A stretch of DNA of 64,000 nucleotides, taken from the NCBI GenBank assembly GCA_049487715.1, contig CP150547.1:992001-1056000 (forward strand), in the 5' to 3' direction. Source of the DNA: Pycnococcus provasolii (taxonomy: Eukaryota; Chlorophyta; Pseudoscourfieldiophyceae; Pseudoscourfieldiales). The position numbers were made by a program, and so were the translations under genes. Below, one piece after another: positions 19,937-29,146 of this stretch. The number at the start of each line of letters is the position of its first letter. Position 1 is the first letter of the stretch. Under the pieces are notes generated by a model. The model was not told where the DNA came from, did not search any database, and saw only the letters and a list, made by a program, of their open reading frames with translations.

Positions 19937-20599
19937 ATGGCGGCGTCAACCCCGTCATCAGAAGAGGCAGAAGAGTTAGCGGCGGGGAATCAAGAAGTCG
20001 TCGACATTCACTCTGGACGACGCACGTCATCACTTCGTCAATCATCTGACGCAGATTACGCCATTCTAGTCAAAGCTGCTGTCGAAAGGCTGCAGTTCGA
20101 ACAGATGGCACTATACACGAAATTCTCGTGGGTGCTCGTCAGTCAGTCATTCCTCTTCTCAGGGGCGGCGCTTATGGCACCACGCACTTTGCAAGAACTT
20201 CATCAATTCAAGGCTCTGCCCGCTCTTCTTCCAATCATTGGCATTGTCGTAAGTTTGTATGTCACGATGTCTTGTCTGCCCAACATGCGTGCAATCACGT
20301 TCATCGCCAACGAATTCTGCGACGTGTACAACCCAAAGACACGAAAGAAACCAGAATTCATGCCTTTCGTTTACGCCGTGCCAACTCTGAATAACGACAA
20401 GACTATGGTGATTAGCGATGACGGCGAGTCCCGCGTCATACAGAAAAAGAAGTCAAACCAACCAAACGCGTGCACTCGCTGGTTCGCTGGCAGAGTGCTC
20501 AACGTTGATGTTGCCCTTCTTACAGACCCGCGCATCGGGCCGATGCTTACTCTCAGCATACTGTTCATTGTCAGCTGGGTGATCCTTCTTATGAAATGA
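19937..20599 (+). CDS. Small three-helix membrane protein, unknown
   Basis: The 220-residue product starts at ATG 19937 (MAASTPSSEEAEE). An upstream in-frame start at 19916 is possible. A soluble acidic N-terminus (~50 residues) is followed by three hydrophobic segments: KFSWVLVSQSFLFSGAAL, LLPIIGIVVSLYVTMSCLP and, at the extreme C-terminus, MLTLSILFIVSWVILLM. A polar loop of ~85 residues with a basic cluster (VIQKKKSNQP) separates the second and third. I recognise no family. The layout (helical amphipathic segment before paired helices) is reminiscent of small bacterial S-4TM/RipA-type membrane proteins, but this is weak. Confidence 0.6.
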   Translation: MAASTPSSEEAEELAAGNQEVVDIHSGRRTSSLRQSSDADYAILVKAAVERLQFEQMALYTKFSWVLVSQSFLFSGAALMAPRTLQELHQFKALPALLPIIGIVVSLYVTMSCLPNMRAITFIANEFCDVYNPKTRKKPEFMPFVYAVPTLNNDKTMVISDDGESRVIQKKKSNQPNACTRWFAGRVLNVDVALLTDPRIGPMLTLSILFIVSWVILLMK

Positions 20600-20658
20600 A
20601 AATCAGTCAAACAATAAAACATCAAAGAAAAAACAAAGCGTTGTGTAATTACAGTAAC

Positions 20659-23600
20659 TCAAAGTAGCCATTCACGCTCAACCACCGTCGCCCCCACGAG
20701 TGATGGAAGTCTCAGGCGATTGTGGCGGCGACGTGCGTCCGACGTGGCGTGGACGGCGGATGCCACACTCTCCTCGCCAAGAGAAGACGTTGCGCCACCC
20801 TGGAGGCGCACGAAGAGGAGACTCTCAGGCTGCGCGCGACCCACAGCTCGTCCAACGATGCCCTTGGGAAGAGCCGCCAGTCCCTCGATGCCGTCGCCCG
20901 CGACGGGACTCTCATACAATTCGCCCGTGGGTAGCTCGGCATCCTCGCCAATCGCATGCGCCGCGCGTCCAAGCTCCCTTCTGCGATGTTCTGTCAGTCG
21001 AGAAGCCACGCAGTCGCGAAATCCGTACAGAAGTCCACGTCGAACGAGCTCGCACGCGGCGTTGCTTGGCTCGTCCTCTTCGGGAGGTTCCACAGCCATC
21101 TTCTCGAGTTCTCGTGTCGCACGCGACACCGCACCACCGCCGTCCTCCGAACCGCGAAGTGTTCGCAGGAGCGTGCGCACGGCATGCCGACGAGCTAAAC
21201 GAGCCTCCTCGCACGCTCGAGAGTCTAGTGAAAGCGAAAAGCACACAGCGCGGCGCGCCGCAGCGCTGCCAGCGCGCTCGTACGCCACAAGGGCGCATGC
21301 GTCGCAAAGGAGCGCAGAGCGCGTCGACGATGCCCAAGCCTTACGCTGTGCGCGAGCTGCCGCCACAGGATCCTCCCGCCTCCCCGCCTCGTCGTCCACC
21401 TTCGGCGCTGCAGGCAATGCGTTGAGTAGTGTCGCGCGCTCTGTGCTGAGCACCGCGCATGCCGCGAGCATCCAGCCAAGGCAACCGACAGCCGCCTTGC
21501 GTGCCTTGCGTGCCACCGCGGGATTGGATGCCGAATTTACGTCCGGTGCTTGCCACTTCATCACGCGGGGGTCGCGTGCAAGCGGTCCCGCGCCCGCGAC
21601 GCCAAGCGCGAAGCAGAGGCTCGCCGCGACGCGCGGAGCTAGCGGGAGATCGGCCATAGATCGACCAAGTTCGCTCACGGAGAACCTGCGCGCGTCGTCG
21701 AGCTCGTCAAGTCGGTCGGACGTGGTGGCGCTGCCTTTGGCTCGCCCCTCAGAGGGAACGAGCGCCCGCAGCGACGCGAGCACGCGCAGTGCTCCGAGGA
21801 TGCGCGCCTCGTGTGGCGGCGTCACCCACGGGAATCGGCTGACAGAACCCACGCCGATCGCCTTGAGCGTCAGTACAGCTGGAGAGAGATCCTCCGACTC
21901 TGTGAGCGGCCGCTTCGCCTCGGGGAAATCGCGCTGGAATACCGCGCTCGAGTAGAGGCGGTAGCAGTGGCCCGTGCACACGCGCCCGGCACGCCCAGCC
22001 CTCTGCTGAGCGCTAGCCTGGCTACACCACACCACCTCTAGAGCGGATGGGCTCGCGAGGGACTCATCCAGTACCGCGCGCGCACCACGCGAGGATGCTC
22101 CCGGGGCGGCGCTTGAGCGAGTGCGCACCTTCTCGCGGCCACAGTCAATGACGTACCGAACACCTGGAACGGTTACCGATGTCTCTGCCACATTCGTCGC
22201 AACCACGATCGCTCGCGCGTTCAGCGATGGCGACTCGCAGAGTTGCGCGACGTCGAATGCTGCGCGTTGCCTCTCAATCGGCAGAGAGGCGTACAGCGGA
22301 GCGGCGAAGCATCGAGATGGTGGAGGAGCTGCGGCGCTGGCAGGTTTTCCGCGCGCGGGTGTTTTGCCGGCAGCTATCATGGCTTCCTCTTCGTCACCAT
22401 CGTCGCCGACACCTTCCCCTTTGCCGTCGCCATTTTCGTCCGCATCGTCGTCGTCATCTCCAGGGAGCACCACAACATCCTCTTCATCGGAGTCCTCCCC
22501 CTCTTCCTCGGCGGCAAGCATCTCATCGTAGTCGTCCACGTCCGCATCGTCGTTACGGCGCTTTAACGGCGACTTCTTTTTTAGCTTGTGCTTGTGCTTC
22601 TTTGCTTTTCCCACCGATTCCGCAAGCTCTTCGTCAGAATCATCACCTCCGAGCTCGTCGCCAATCCCGGCAGCGTTAGCTTGCACTGGTGCCATCTCGC
22701 GATTTCCCTTCGACTGCTCCAGAAGCTCGTGTGGGTCCTCGGCACCCACCTCGTCACGGAGAGCTGCGAGCACGCGCTCCACATCACGCTGGCCGGTGAC
22801 AAAGACGAGCATCGCGCCCGGTGGTAGGCGCCTGTGCAGTTTAATTGTCTTGGCGATGACGTCGTCCACGTAGTCTGACTCGGCTGCAAGCCCCGAGGTT
22901 CTGCGGCTGAAGTGCACAGTCACCTTGAATCGTCGCGCTGGAATGCTCACAACGGGCGGTGTTCCCCTCTCCACCAGATCTGCTGGAAACAGCGGCGGGC
23001 ACACGACGCGCTGTCCCAATCCAGGCGCCTCGTTTTTCGCACCTTCGCCAGCGTCGTCGTCAGCGACGTCGTCTTCCTCCTCGTCGTCCACGTGCCCATC
23101 CCCGAGTAGCGCGCGATCCAGCGTCGCGCTCATCACAACCAGACGAAGCGGCATACCTGGATTCGACTTATTCCGAGAACGCACGCAACGAGTGAGCAGA
23201 GCGAGCAGCAGATCCGAGGTCACGGATCGCTCGTGAGCTTCGTCCACAATCACGCAACTGACCCACGGAAGTACGAAGTCTGAGAAGAGCAGCCGAAGCA
23301 TCACGCCGTCTGTCACAAAGACAAGCTTAGTTCCGTATCGCATTCCGGCAGTTCCATCTGACTTGTACTGCACGCGCGCCTCATGTCGCACGGCGTAGCC
23401 GACGTCCGAGCCGCCGAGTGTCACGCCAAGTTCCTCCGCGACACGCGATGCGGCTGAAACTGCGGCAACGCGTCGTGGCTGCGTGACCAAAACGCATCCA
23501 GGGAAGCGCTTGTTCCGCGCATCACCGAAGCCCGCCTCGAGCAGAAATTGTGGAACTTGCGTCGTTTTGCCCGAGCCAGTCGCGCCCTCCACGAACACAG

Positions 23601-24465
23601 CCGCATTCTCACTTATCGCCTCCATAACCTCTTGCTCCATGCCAAATGCGGGTAGCGATGCACGCGTAATTTTGAGATCAAGAGGTCGAGGGAAGGTGAC
23701 AACAACCGGCGGCTGGTTGTTTGTAGATCGCGGTCGACGTGTTCTTGTGTCCTCGTCGACTTCTTCGCCGCGTGCTTGGGCAACCAGACGGCGCACCTCA
23801 GCTAAATCTATCGACTTTGCTGCGGATGCCTGAGCAAGCTGAGCCGGACTGCCGTCATCTTCACCGGCATTGTCGTCATTGCCCTGCTGCTGCTGCTGCT
23901 GCCGCTGCTTCGTCTGAGGGATCTGGATTGGATTATGGTACACGTAACCTCCTCCTTCTCCTCCTCTTCCGAGGCTGGCACCAACGCCACCGTCGCCGTC
24001 GCCGTCACTATCGCTGCTGCTTCCCTCGTCGTTTTCTCGTCGTTTTCGTTTGCTCAGCTCTGATACTGGTGCAAACCCTTCCGTCGACAAGGCAACATCG
24101 CTGTCCATATCAGCGGTAGCGCGACGCCACGCGTGATCCCACTCCGTCGCCTCGCGCCGTGACACCTTCGCACCCTTGCCAAGTCGGCTCGCAGACTGCA
24201 ATAAGGTGGCTGCATTCGCAGGAAGCGCAGTTTTCTCCAGCTGTGCGTACAGCACGCTCGTTTGATCTTTGAGAGCCTGCTTCCGCTGCACTTGCTTAAG
24301 CTTTCTCTCCTGAGCTTTGCTTAGCTTTTGCTGCGGCTGCGGCTTTGGAGGATCGTTTTTCTCGCCCTGCTGTTCTTCGCTGGCTGCTGCGACAGCCATG
24401 GCGCGCTCCACGGGCGCATGATGTCCTGCTCGCAACGCCTCCCGGCGCCTTCGCTTGCTTCCCAT
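20659..24465 (-). CDS. DHX37: DEAH-box RNA helicase DHX37/Dhr1
   Basis: This is a 1268-residue DEAH helicase. I chose the ATG at 24465 (MGSKRRRREAL) over 24489 because it gives a basic, nuclear-type N-terminus. The helicase motifs are in order: I GATGSGKTTQVPQFL (~residue 292), Ia TQPRRVAAVSAASRV, II DEAHERS (~405), III SATL, IV-V VATNVAETSVTVPGVRYV and VI QQRAGRAGRV. A long acidic Lys/Asp/Glu insert interrupts the region before motif IV, as in DHX37/Dhr1. HA2 and a short OB-like tail follow. Dhr1 unwinds U3 snoRNA from pre-18S rRNA in the nucleolus. The length is comparable with human DHX37. Only 29 bp separate its last codon from a purine-rich linker to the convergent membrane-protein gene. 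Confidence 0.9.
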   Translation of the reverse strand: MGSKRRRREALRAGHHAPVERAMAVAAASEEQQGEKNDPPKPQPQQKLSKAQERKLKQVQRKQALKDQTSVLYAQLEKTALPANAATLLQSASRLGKGAKVSRREATEWDHAWRRATADMDSDVALSTEGFAPVSELSKRKRRENDEGSSSDSDGDGDGGVGASLGRGGEGGGYVYHNPIQIPQTKQRQQQQQQGNDDNAGEDDGSPAQLAQASAAKSIDLAEVRRLVAQARGEEVDEDTRTRRPRSTNNQPPVVVTFPRPLDLKITRASLPAFGMEQEVMEAISENAAVFVEGATGSGKTTQVPQFLLEAGFGDARNKRFPGCVLVTQPRRVAAVSAASRVAEELGVTLGGSDVGYAVRHEARVQYKSDGTAGMRYGTKLVFVTDGVMLRLLFSDFVLPWVSCVIVDEAHERSVTSDLLLALLTRCVRSRNKSNPGMPLRLVVMSATLDRALLGDGHVDDEEEDDVADDDAGEGAKNEAPGLGQRVVCPPLFPADLVERGTPPVVSIPARRFKVTVHFSRRTSGLAAESDYVDDVIAKTIKLHRRLPPGAMLVFVTGQRDVERVLAALRDEVGAEDPHELLEQSKGNREMAPVQANAAGIGDELGGDDSDEELAESVGKAKKHKHKLKKKSPLKRRNDDADVDDYDEMLAAEEEGEDSDEEDVVVLPGDDDDDADENGDGKGEGVGDDGDEEEAMIAAGKTPARGKPASAAAPPPSRCFAAPLYASLPIERQRAAFDVAQLCESPSLNARAIVVATNVAETSVTVPGVRYVIDCGREKVRTRSSAAPGASSRGARAVLDESLASPSALEVVWCSQASAQQRAGRAGRVCTGHCYRLYSSAVFQRDFPEAKRPLTESEDLSPAVLTLKAIGVGSVSRFPWVTPPHEARILGALRVLASLRALVPSEGRAKGSATTSDRLDELDDARRFSVSELGRSMADLPLAPRVAASLCFALGVAGAGPLARDPRVMKWQAPDVNSASNPAVARKARKAAVGCLGWMLAACAVLSTERATLLNALPAAPKVDDEAGRREDPVAAARAQRKAWASSTRSALLCDACALVAYERAGSAAARRAVCFSLSLDSRACEEARLARRHAVRTLLRTLRGSEDGGGAVSRATRELEKMAVEPPEEDEPSNAACELVRRGLLYGFRDCVASRLTEHRRRELGRAAHAIGEDAELPTGELYESPVAGDGIEGLAALPKGIVGRAVGRAQPESLLFVRLQGGATSSLGEESVASAVHATSDARRRHNRLRLPSLVGATVVEREWLL

Positions 24466-24547
24466 GTGATTGCAAAGTGCCGTTCCCAAAGTGCTTTCAG
24501 TTCTCCCTTTTCAAACTCGTATTTCACCACCTCTGTCTATGTCCGTG

Positions 24548-24548
<1 letters not shown>

Positions 24549-24581
<33 letters not shown>
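24549..24581 (+). repeat. (CT)n microsatellite
   Basis: About 16 CT dinucleotides lie between the start of the DHX37 gene and the 3' end of LSM6. Confidence 0.9.
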
Positions 24582-24583
<2 letters not shown>

Positions 24584-24628
24584 ACTCCGTTTGTACACTT
24601 GTCTGATATGCTTATGCTAAGTCACTTA

Positions 24629-24898
24629 TCACTTGGCTCCTGACGTAGCCGATATGTACAGGACGTTGTTCCCACGCAGAAAGGCGTCTCCGTATTTCGC
24701 CTTGAGTTGCGTTCCGTTCCACTCCTCGCAGCCTTCGAGCGCCACGTTCATGTACCCGTCGATTTGCACGAGCACGCCTCGGTAGTCGACACCGGTGGTG
24801 AGCCTGACGGTGACCGGTCGTCCTCGGATGGTGCGCAGGAAGTCGGAGGGCGTGGACTTGGACTGTTGGGCGCTGCTGGGCGCGGCGGCGGCGGACAT
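24629..24898 (-). CDS. LSM6: LSm6, U6/decapping Lsm ring subunit
   Basis: This 89-residue protein has both Sm motifs. Sm1 is GRPVTVRLTTGVDYRGVLVQ followed by DGYMNVAL. Sm2 is AFLRGNNVLYIS, with the RGNNV signature. SDFLRTIRGRPV and KYGDAF are diagnostic for LSm6 among the LSm proteins. LSm6 is part of the LSm2-8 ring on U6 snRNA and the LSm1-7 ring in mRNA decay. The gene is intronless and full length. A four-unit telomere-type block lies 88 bp upstream of its start. It is transcribed in the same direction as the DHX37 gene that follows it. Confidence 0.95.
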   Translation of the reverse strand: MSAAAAPSSAQQSKSTPSDFLRTIRGRPVTVRLTTGVDYRGVLVQIDGYMNVALEGCEEWNGTQLKAKYGDAFLRGNNVLYISATSGAK

Positions 24899-24985
24899 TT
24901 ACTTACAGGGGGAATGAAAGCGAAAAAGAAGCAGAGAGGAGGGGAGGGGCTGAGGGGGGAGGCGGCGGAAACGCAAAGCAGACAA

Positions 24986-25009
24986 CCCTAACCCTAACCC
25001 TAACCCTAA
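24986..25009 (-). repeat. (CCCTAA)4 block upstream of LSM6
   Basis: Four perfect CCCTAA units lie 88 bp before the LSM6 start. Read on the gene's sense strand they are TTAGGG. Confidence 0.9.
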
Positions 25010-25055
25010 TCGCAATCGCAATCCCCTACCCTAACGTCGCAGCACGTTCCATCGT

Positions 25056-25130
25056 ATGCCAAGTAAGTCAATCGTGGAGAAGTACAATCAGGCGGGAGAT
25101 GTGGACAAGCTGCTTAAGGTGAAGAAATGA
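25056..25130 (+). CDS. Candidate 24-residue micro-ORF
   Basis: ATG 25056 opens a 24-codon frame with stop TGA at 25128. It begins MPSKSIVEKYNQ and ends KLLKVKK. It follows a telomere-type block by ~45 bp, as ordinary genes here do, and its composition is protein-like (charged, helical). It could be a genuine micropeptide, an uORF-like element or chance. No family is recognised. Confidence 0.2.
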   Translation: MPSKSIVEKYNQAGDVDKLLKVKK

Positions 25131-25386
25131 AGCAACGAATGGAGTTCAATCTGTAAAAAAAGGAGCTGTATTGTCTTGGAGTTGAGGTTTGCGATTAAAC
25201 ACCAGGATCCTGCGCATATTGCGCGCAGCTGATAATTTAGTAACGACTTGTTGTTCGTCGTCGTCCTGATCCAACCCTTTGAATGGACAAAGAAGAAATA
25301 AAGCTAAGTTCGCACATTCGGAATTGAGTTTACATTGTAACTCTTTTTTCATACGATAGTCAAGATGGTGGGTGGTAATGTATCAA

Positions 25387-27414
25387 TCAAAGGCTCAGAA
25401 CATCGCTGCCGCCAATCTGCGAGCCAAGAGGCGCTCCCGCTCCTCTTGCCTGCATGTGTCCCACATTGCCCTGCTTGCCCGCCTCGAGCTTGACAATCAG
25501 CAACTCCTTGAGGTCCTTGATGATTTCCATTTGTCCAAGGTTGGGCGTGCTCTGATCCTTCAGCTCGCGCTGGCGATTCTTCGCGGTTTTCAACCTCTCC
25601 TCAGATTCCGTGATGCGGTTTAGCACCGCATCGCGCGCGCGGCTCGCCTCCGAGTGGTTTGTCACGCGCCGAATATTCGCGTCGACGATCGCACCCTCGC
25701 ATGACACTTGGTGGTATCCAGCCTCCGCCTCCACGGAGGATGCGCGCATCTTCTCCACCTCCTTGACGAGCGCGGCATTTTGCTGCCGGAATGCGTTCAC
25801 CTCCGCCTCGTATCGCTTGCGCATTTGCGCATGCCTCTCCGTGAGCTCCCCCACCTCCTGCCGTGTAGCGCGCAGCTCCTTGATGCGCGGCGCGAGGGCT
25901 GCCTTTTTGTCCTTGATGGATCCCTGGATAGACGCGACGACGGCAGAAATTTCCTCGAGCGTTTTCCCCTTCGCCTCGTCCACGTGCGACTTCGCCTCGG
26001 TGACGCGTTCGAGGTTCGAGGCGACGTTGCTCGCACCCTCGACGCCGAGCTCAATCTCCGCCTTTTTCAGGTCGGCGCCCGCCTTCGCGGCGTTCGCCTG
26101 CAGAACCTCCTCGGTGCGGCTGAGCACGAGCGCCTCCGCCTGCACGACGTCAAGCTCCGCGCGCAGCCTCTTGTACGTTCCCATCTTCGAGCGCACCGAC
26201 TCGTACTTCTCCTTCCAGTTATCCTGACCCATGCCCGCGCCGCCTCCGGGCATCGCCGCCACCATGAGGCTCTCCTGTTCTTCATTGAGCGCGAGGCGCT
26301 TCTCCTGAAGCCGCTCGAGCTTCGCCTCCATCTCCTCGCGCTTGCGCGCCGCCATCTGCGCCATCTGCTGCTGCTGGCGCAGTGCAAGGTCCTGGCTTCC
26401 GGCACCAATCCCGGCGTTCGCTCGCGATGAAAGCTGCTGCGTGATCTGCTGGTTGACATCGTCGCGCTTCGCCTCCAAATGTCGCAGCTCTTCATCAGTC
26501 GGCGTTCGCGCACTTGCGACGTCCTGCACCGCGGCAAGTCGCTGCGTCTGCTTTTCAATCGCCTGCGCGGCTTCGTTTACCGCTTTGCGGTTCGTGTCAA
26601 CATCCTGCTTCAGGCTCTGCAAGAGCACGCTGGGGTGTCCGGATGCGCCAGCTGCCGTCAGCTGCCTGAGCTTGGCTGTGACCCTGTCGTACCTTTCGGT
26701 CGCCTCGTCGAGCAGCTGCCTCTGCTGCTTAAGAGACGTCGCGATGTTCATCTCCTCCTCCTGTTGACGTCTCAGCTTCTGCGCGGATTCCATGAGGTTC
26801 GACGCGTCAGGCGCGCTATCCACCTTAGCCTTCATGCGCTCGATCTTCCTGTAAAGCTGCTCGCGTTCATCCTCCAGCTCCTGCATGTGCTTTTTCACCT
26901 TGATGGGGTCCTGGTCACTTCGGCGGAACTGCATCACCTCGCTGTGCACGGCAACGAACTCGCGCTGCAGCTCCTTGACAGCCGCCTGCACCTCCTGCAC
27001 CTCCTCGTCGTACGCAAACTCGTCGGGAACTTCCACCTCTGTGAGATAGCAGCCGACGAACGCCTTCTTCTCCAAAGAAGCTTCGTTTTGCTGCAAGATC
27101 CACCTCATCGCTGGATAGCACACGTCCGGGTCCGCGTTGAAGACACCTTCTCGGAACGCGAGGGCGTCGACGCCTGGCTTGTACTTGACCCACCTGAGAA
27201 AGTCGAGAATGCGTCCCGCGACCATGTCGAGGTCTTCGTCGACACGCGTCGTTTGTTTGGACGACTTGGGGTACACGCGGTCGACGATTTTCCCGAAGAG
27301 CGCGAGCAGTTCGTCAGGCGTCTGTTCGCTGAACGACACCAAGGTGAGCGGCATGTCGTACGGCGGCTGCGTGAGGTGCTCCAAGATGGCGTTCAAGTCG
27401 CTGTGGGTCGTCAT
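25387..27414 (-). CDS. IFT81: Intraflagellar transport protein IFT81
   Basis: The 675-residue product has the IFT81 layout. An N-terminal calponin-homology-like domain covers ~residues 1-125 (LNAILEHLTQPPYDMPLTLV, VDRVYPKSSKQT, DFLRWVKYKP, LEKKAFVGCYLTEVEVP). Continuous coiled coil follows to the end (~130-640). IFT81 pairs with IFT74 in the IFT-B core, and its CH domain binds tubulin cargo in flagella. The gene is intronless and of family length. It lies head to head with eL19 (starts 726 bp apart). Its presence shows that the organism builds a flagellum at some stage. Confidence 0.93.
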   Translation of the reverse strand: MTTHSDLNAILEHLTQPPYDMPLTLVSFSEQTPDELLALFGKIVDRVYPKSSKQTTRVDEDLDMVAGRILDFLRWVKYKPGVDALAFREGVFNADPDVCYPAMRWILQQNEASLEKKAFVGCYLTEVEVPDEFAYDEEVQEVQAAVKELQREFVAVHSEVMQFRRSDQDPIKVKKHMQELEDEREQLYRKIERMKAKVDSAPDASNLMESAQKLRRQQEEEMNIATSLKQQRQLLDEATERYDRVTAKLRQLTAAGASGHPSVLLQSLKQDVDTNRKAVNEAAQAIEKQTQRLAAVQDVASARTPTDEELRHLEAKRDDVNQQITQQLSSRANAGIGAGSQDLALRQQQQMAQMAARKREEMEAKLERLQEKRLALNEEQESLMVAAMPGGGAGMGQDNWKEKYESVRSKMGTYKRLRAELDVVQAEALVLSRTEEVLQANAAKAGADLKKAEIELGVEGASNVASNLERVTEAKSHVDEAKGKTLEEISAVVASIQGSIKDKKAALAPRIKELRATRQEVGELTERHAQMRKRYEAEVNAFRQQNAALVKEVEKMRASSVEAEAGYHQVSCEGAIVDANIRRVTNHSEASRARDAVLNRITESEERLKTAKNRQRELKDQSTPNLGQMEIIKDLKELLIVKLEAGKQGNVGHMQARGAGAPLGSQIGGSDVLSL

Positions 27415-27785
27415 GGCTGGCTGGCGCTAAAAAACCAAAAGCGCGGCCGCGGCCGGAACAAAACCTCCGGGGAGGGAGATGGAGATGGAGAAAAAAGGGG
27501 GGACGCGCGAACGACGCCCCTTAAACTTGAAAGAACGAGGAAAGAAAAGGAACGAGTTGTTGGGAAGGAAGGACAGGCAGACAGGAGGAGTAAAGGAGGA
27601 GGGATTTCAAAGAAACGCAATTGCAAGTCCAATTCCATACCCTCTTGCTCTTGTGTCATGTGTGTGGTTTCTTTTCAGTCTTCCACACTAAAAAGCTGCA
27701 ATCACCCCATCTGCCTCGCATGAACCTGAGGCCGCGGCAAAATACGCCTTGCTCCTCCGCCTAATTACAGTGATAGCAATTAGCA

Positions 27786-27828
27786 AGTGATGGCAAGGTG
27801 CACCTAGGTGGTGCACCTGGCCATCACT
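27786..27828. repeat. 19-bp inverted repeat (18/19 match)
   Basis: The left arm 27786-27804 (AGTGATGGCAAGGTGCACC) and right arm 27810-27828 pair with one mismatch around a five-base loop. The core AGGTGCACCT is itself palindromic, and a further CTAGGTGCACCTT copy follows at ~27830-27842. Confidence 0.85.
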
Positions 27829-27900
27829 GCTAGGTGCACCTTGCAGCCTTGCTTGCCCCCGGCCGGGTCTCGAACCTCCCGAATAGGTCTCCCGGAACCT

Positions 27901-27972
27901 CCCAAACCCCCAAACCCCCAAACCCCCAAACCCCCAAACCCCCAAACCCCCAAACCCCCAAACCCCCAAACG
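27901..27972 (+). repeat. AAACCCCC minisatellite (~9 copies)
   Basis: Nearly perfect tandem 8-bp AAACCCCC units lie upstream of eL19. Read on the opposite strand the unit is GGGGGTTT, a G-quadruplex-capable sequence. Confidence 0.9.
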
Positions 27973-28140
27973 GCCGAACCCAACATATAAACTCAAACCC
28001 CCAAACAGCAAGTCGACGGGGAGAAACTTGACGAGGTATCCCCTCGCGTCCCTCTTTCCTTCCCACGCGCCGCCTCCCCTCTGACGTCCCTCCCCCCTCC
28101 CCCCTGCCGACGCCATTGCCTGCCTGCACGCTTCGGTATC

Positions 28141-29146
28141 ATGGTGTGCCTCCGCCTGCAGAAGCGCCTCGCCGCGTCCATCCTGGGATGCGGAAAGCGT
28201 AAGGTCTGGCTCGACCCCAACGAGGTGAACGAGATTGGAATGGCCAACTCGCGTACGTACTTTATACGATTGTCTTGATATCTAGGGGGAGCTGTGTGGT
28301 TTGTTGTATTAGGGATTTCATTAGCTCTGTTTTGGGCTTGTTTTGTTTTTTTTTCCTTTACTTGTGCTGACGTTCTTGCGTCTTTTCGTTTCGTGCCCTT
28401 CGCACGCGTGTTCGGGCACTTTTCTGAGGTTGGTGTCGTCGAAACGTCTCTGTTTATCTGCGATGGGCAAAAGGCGAGACGCGGCGGCGGCGACGACGAC
28501 GACGACGGGGAACGGAAAACACGGGGCTCTGCGCGTTTGCGATAGTGGAGAAAGGATGGATACGAAACGCCGGACCATTAAAAAAAAGTTGGGAGGATTA
28601 TGATTTGAGCGTTGCAGACTGAAACTTGTCAACTCACACGTCGAATCAACCCACCTCAAAAATATAACAGGCCAAAACATCCGAAAGCTCGTGAAGGACG
28701 GCTTCGTTATCAAGAAGCCAACGCGCATCCACAGCCGCGCGCGCGCGCGCCGGGCGGCGGAGGCGAGGGCGAAGGGTCGCCACACGGGTATGGGTAAGCG
28801 TCGTGGTACGCGCGACGCACGTCTTCCGAGCAAGCTGCTGTGGATCCGCCGCCTTCGCGTCCTCCGCCGTTTGCTGAAGAAGTACAGGGACCAGAAGAAG
28901 ATCGACAAGCACCTGTACCGCGAGTTCTACCAGAAGGCCAAGGGTAACGTGTTCAAGAACAAGCGCGTGTTGATGGAGGCTATCCACCGCAGCAAGGCGG
29001 AGAATGCTCGCGACAAGTCGATCGCAGACCAGTTCGAGGCTAGGCGCCTCAAGAATAAGGCTTCGCGCGTGCGCAAGATCGCCAGGCGGGAGGAGCGCCT
29101 CAGCGGAGGTATCGTGGCCGAGGCTGCACCCCCGCCTGCGAAGTAG
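28141..29146 (+). CDS. RPL19: Ribosomal protein eL19, two exons
   Basis: The exons are 28141-28252 and 28671-29146, joined across a 418-bp GT-AG intron (CGC|GTACGT...AACAG|GC) that splits an Arg codon. The 195-residue product begins [20 protein letters not shown] and shows the family core: [62 protein letters not shown] and [14 protein letters not shown]. It ends in a long basic helix. This is cytosolic 60S protein eL19, which contributes to the inter-subunit bridge. The start is unambiguous (CATGG context) and conserved. The intron early in the coding sequence is typical of ribosomal protein genes. Confidence 0.96.

Larger units (their letters stand above)
24899..25386. other. Intergenic, LSM6 to IFT81
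   Basis: This region holds a telomere-type block (24986-25009) and a tiny plus-strand ORF (25056-25130). The rest is the 3' flank of IFT81. Confidence 0.5.
27415..28140. other. Divergent IFT81/eL19 intergenic region with hairpin and minisatellite
   Basis: This 726-bp region holds a 19-bp inverted repeat (27786-27828), a GGTTCGAGACC sequence on the minus strand (about 27869-27879) matching the Pol III B box, and an 8-bp minisatellite (27901-27972). I see no protein gene. Confidence 0.6.

Noticed and set aside
27845-27885. tRNA gene suggested by GGTTCGAGACC
   Set aside because: No acceptor stem, anticodon arm or A box could be folded around it, so only a B-box-like remnant is reported.
27808-28129. 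Frames encoding GGLGVWGF or PPNPQTPK repeats
   Set aside because: Direct translation of the 8-bp minisatellite, not a gene.
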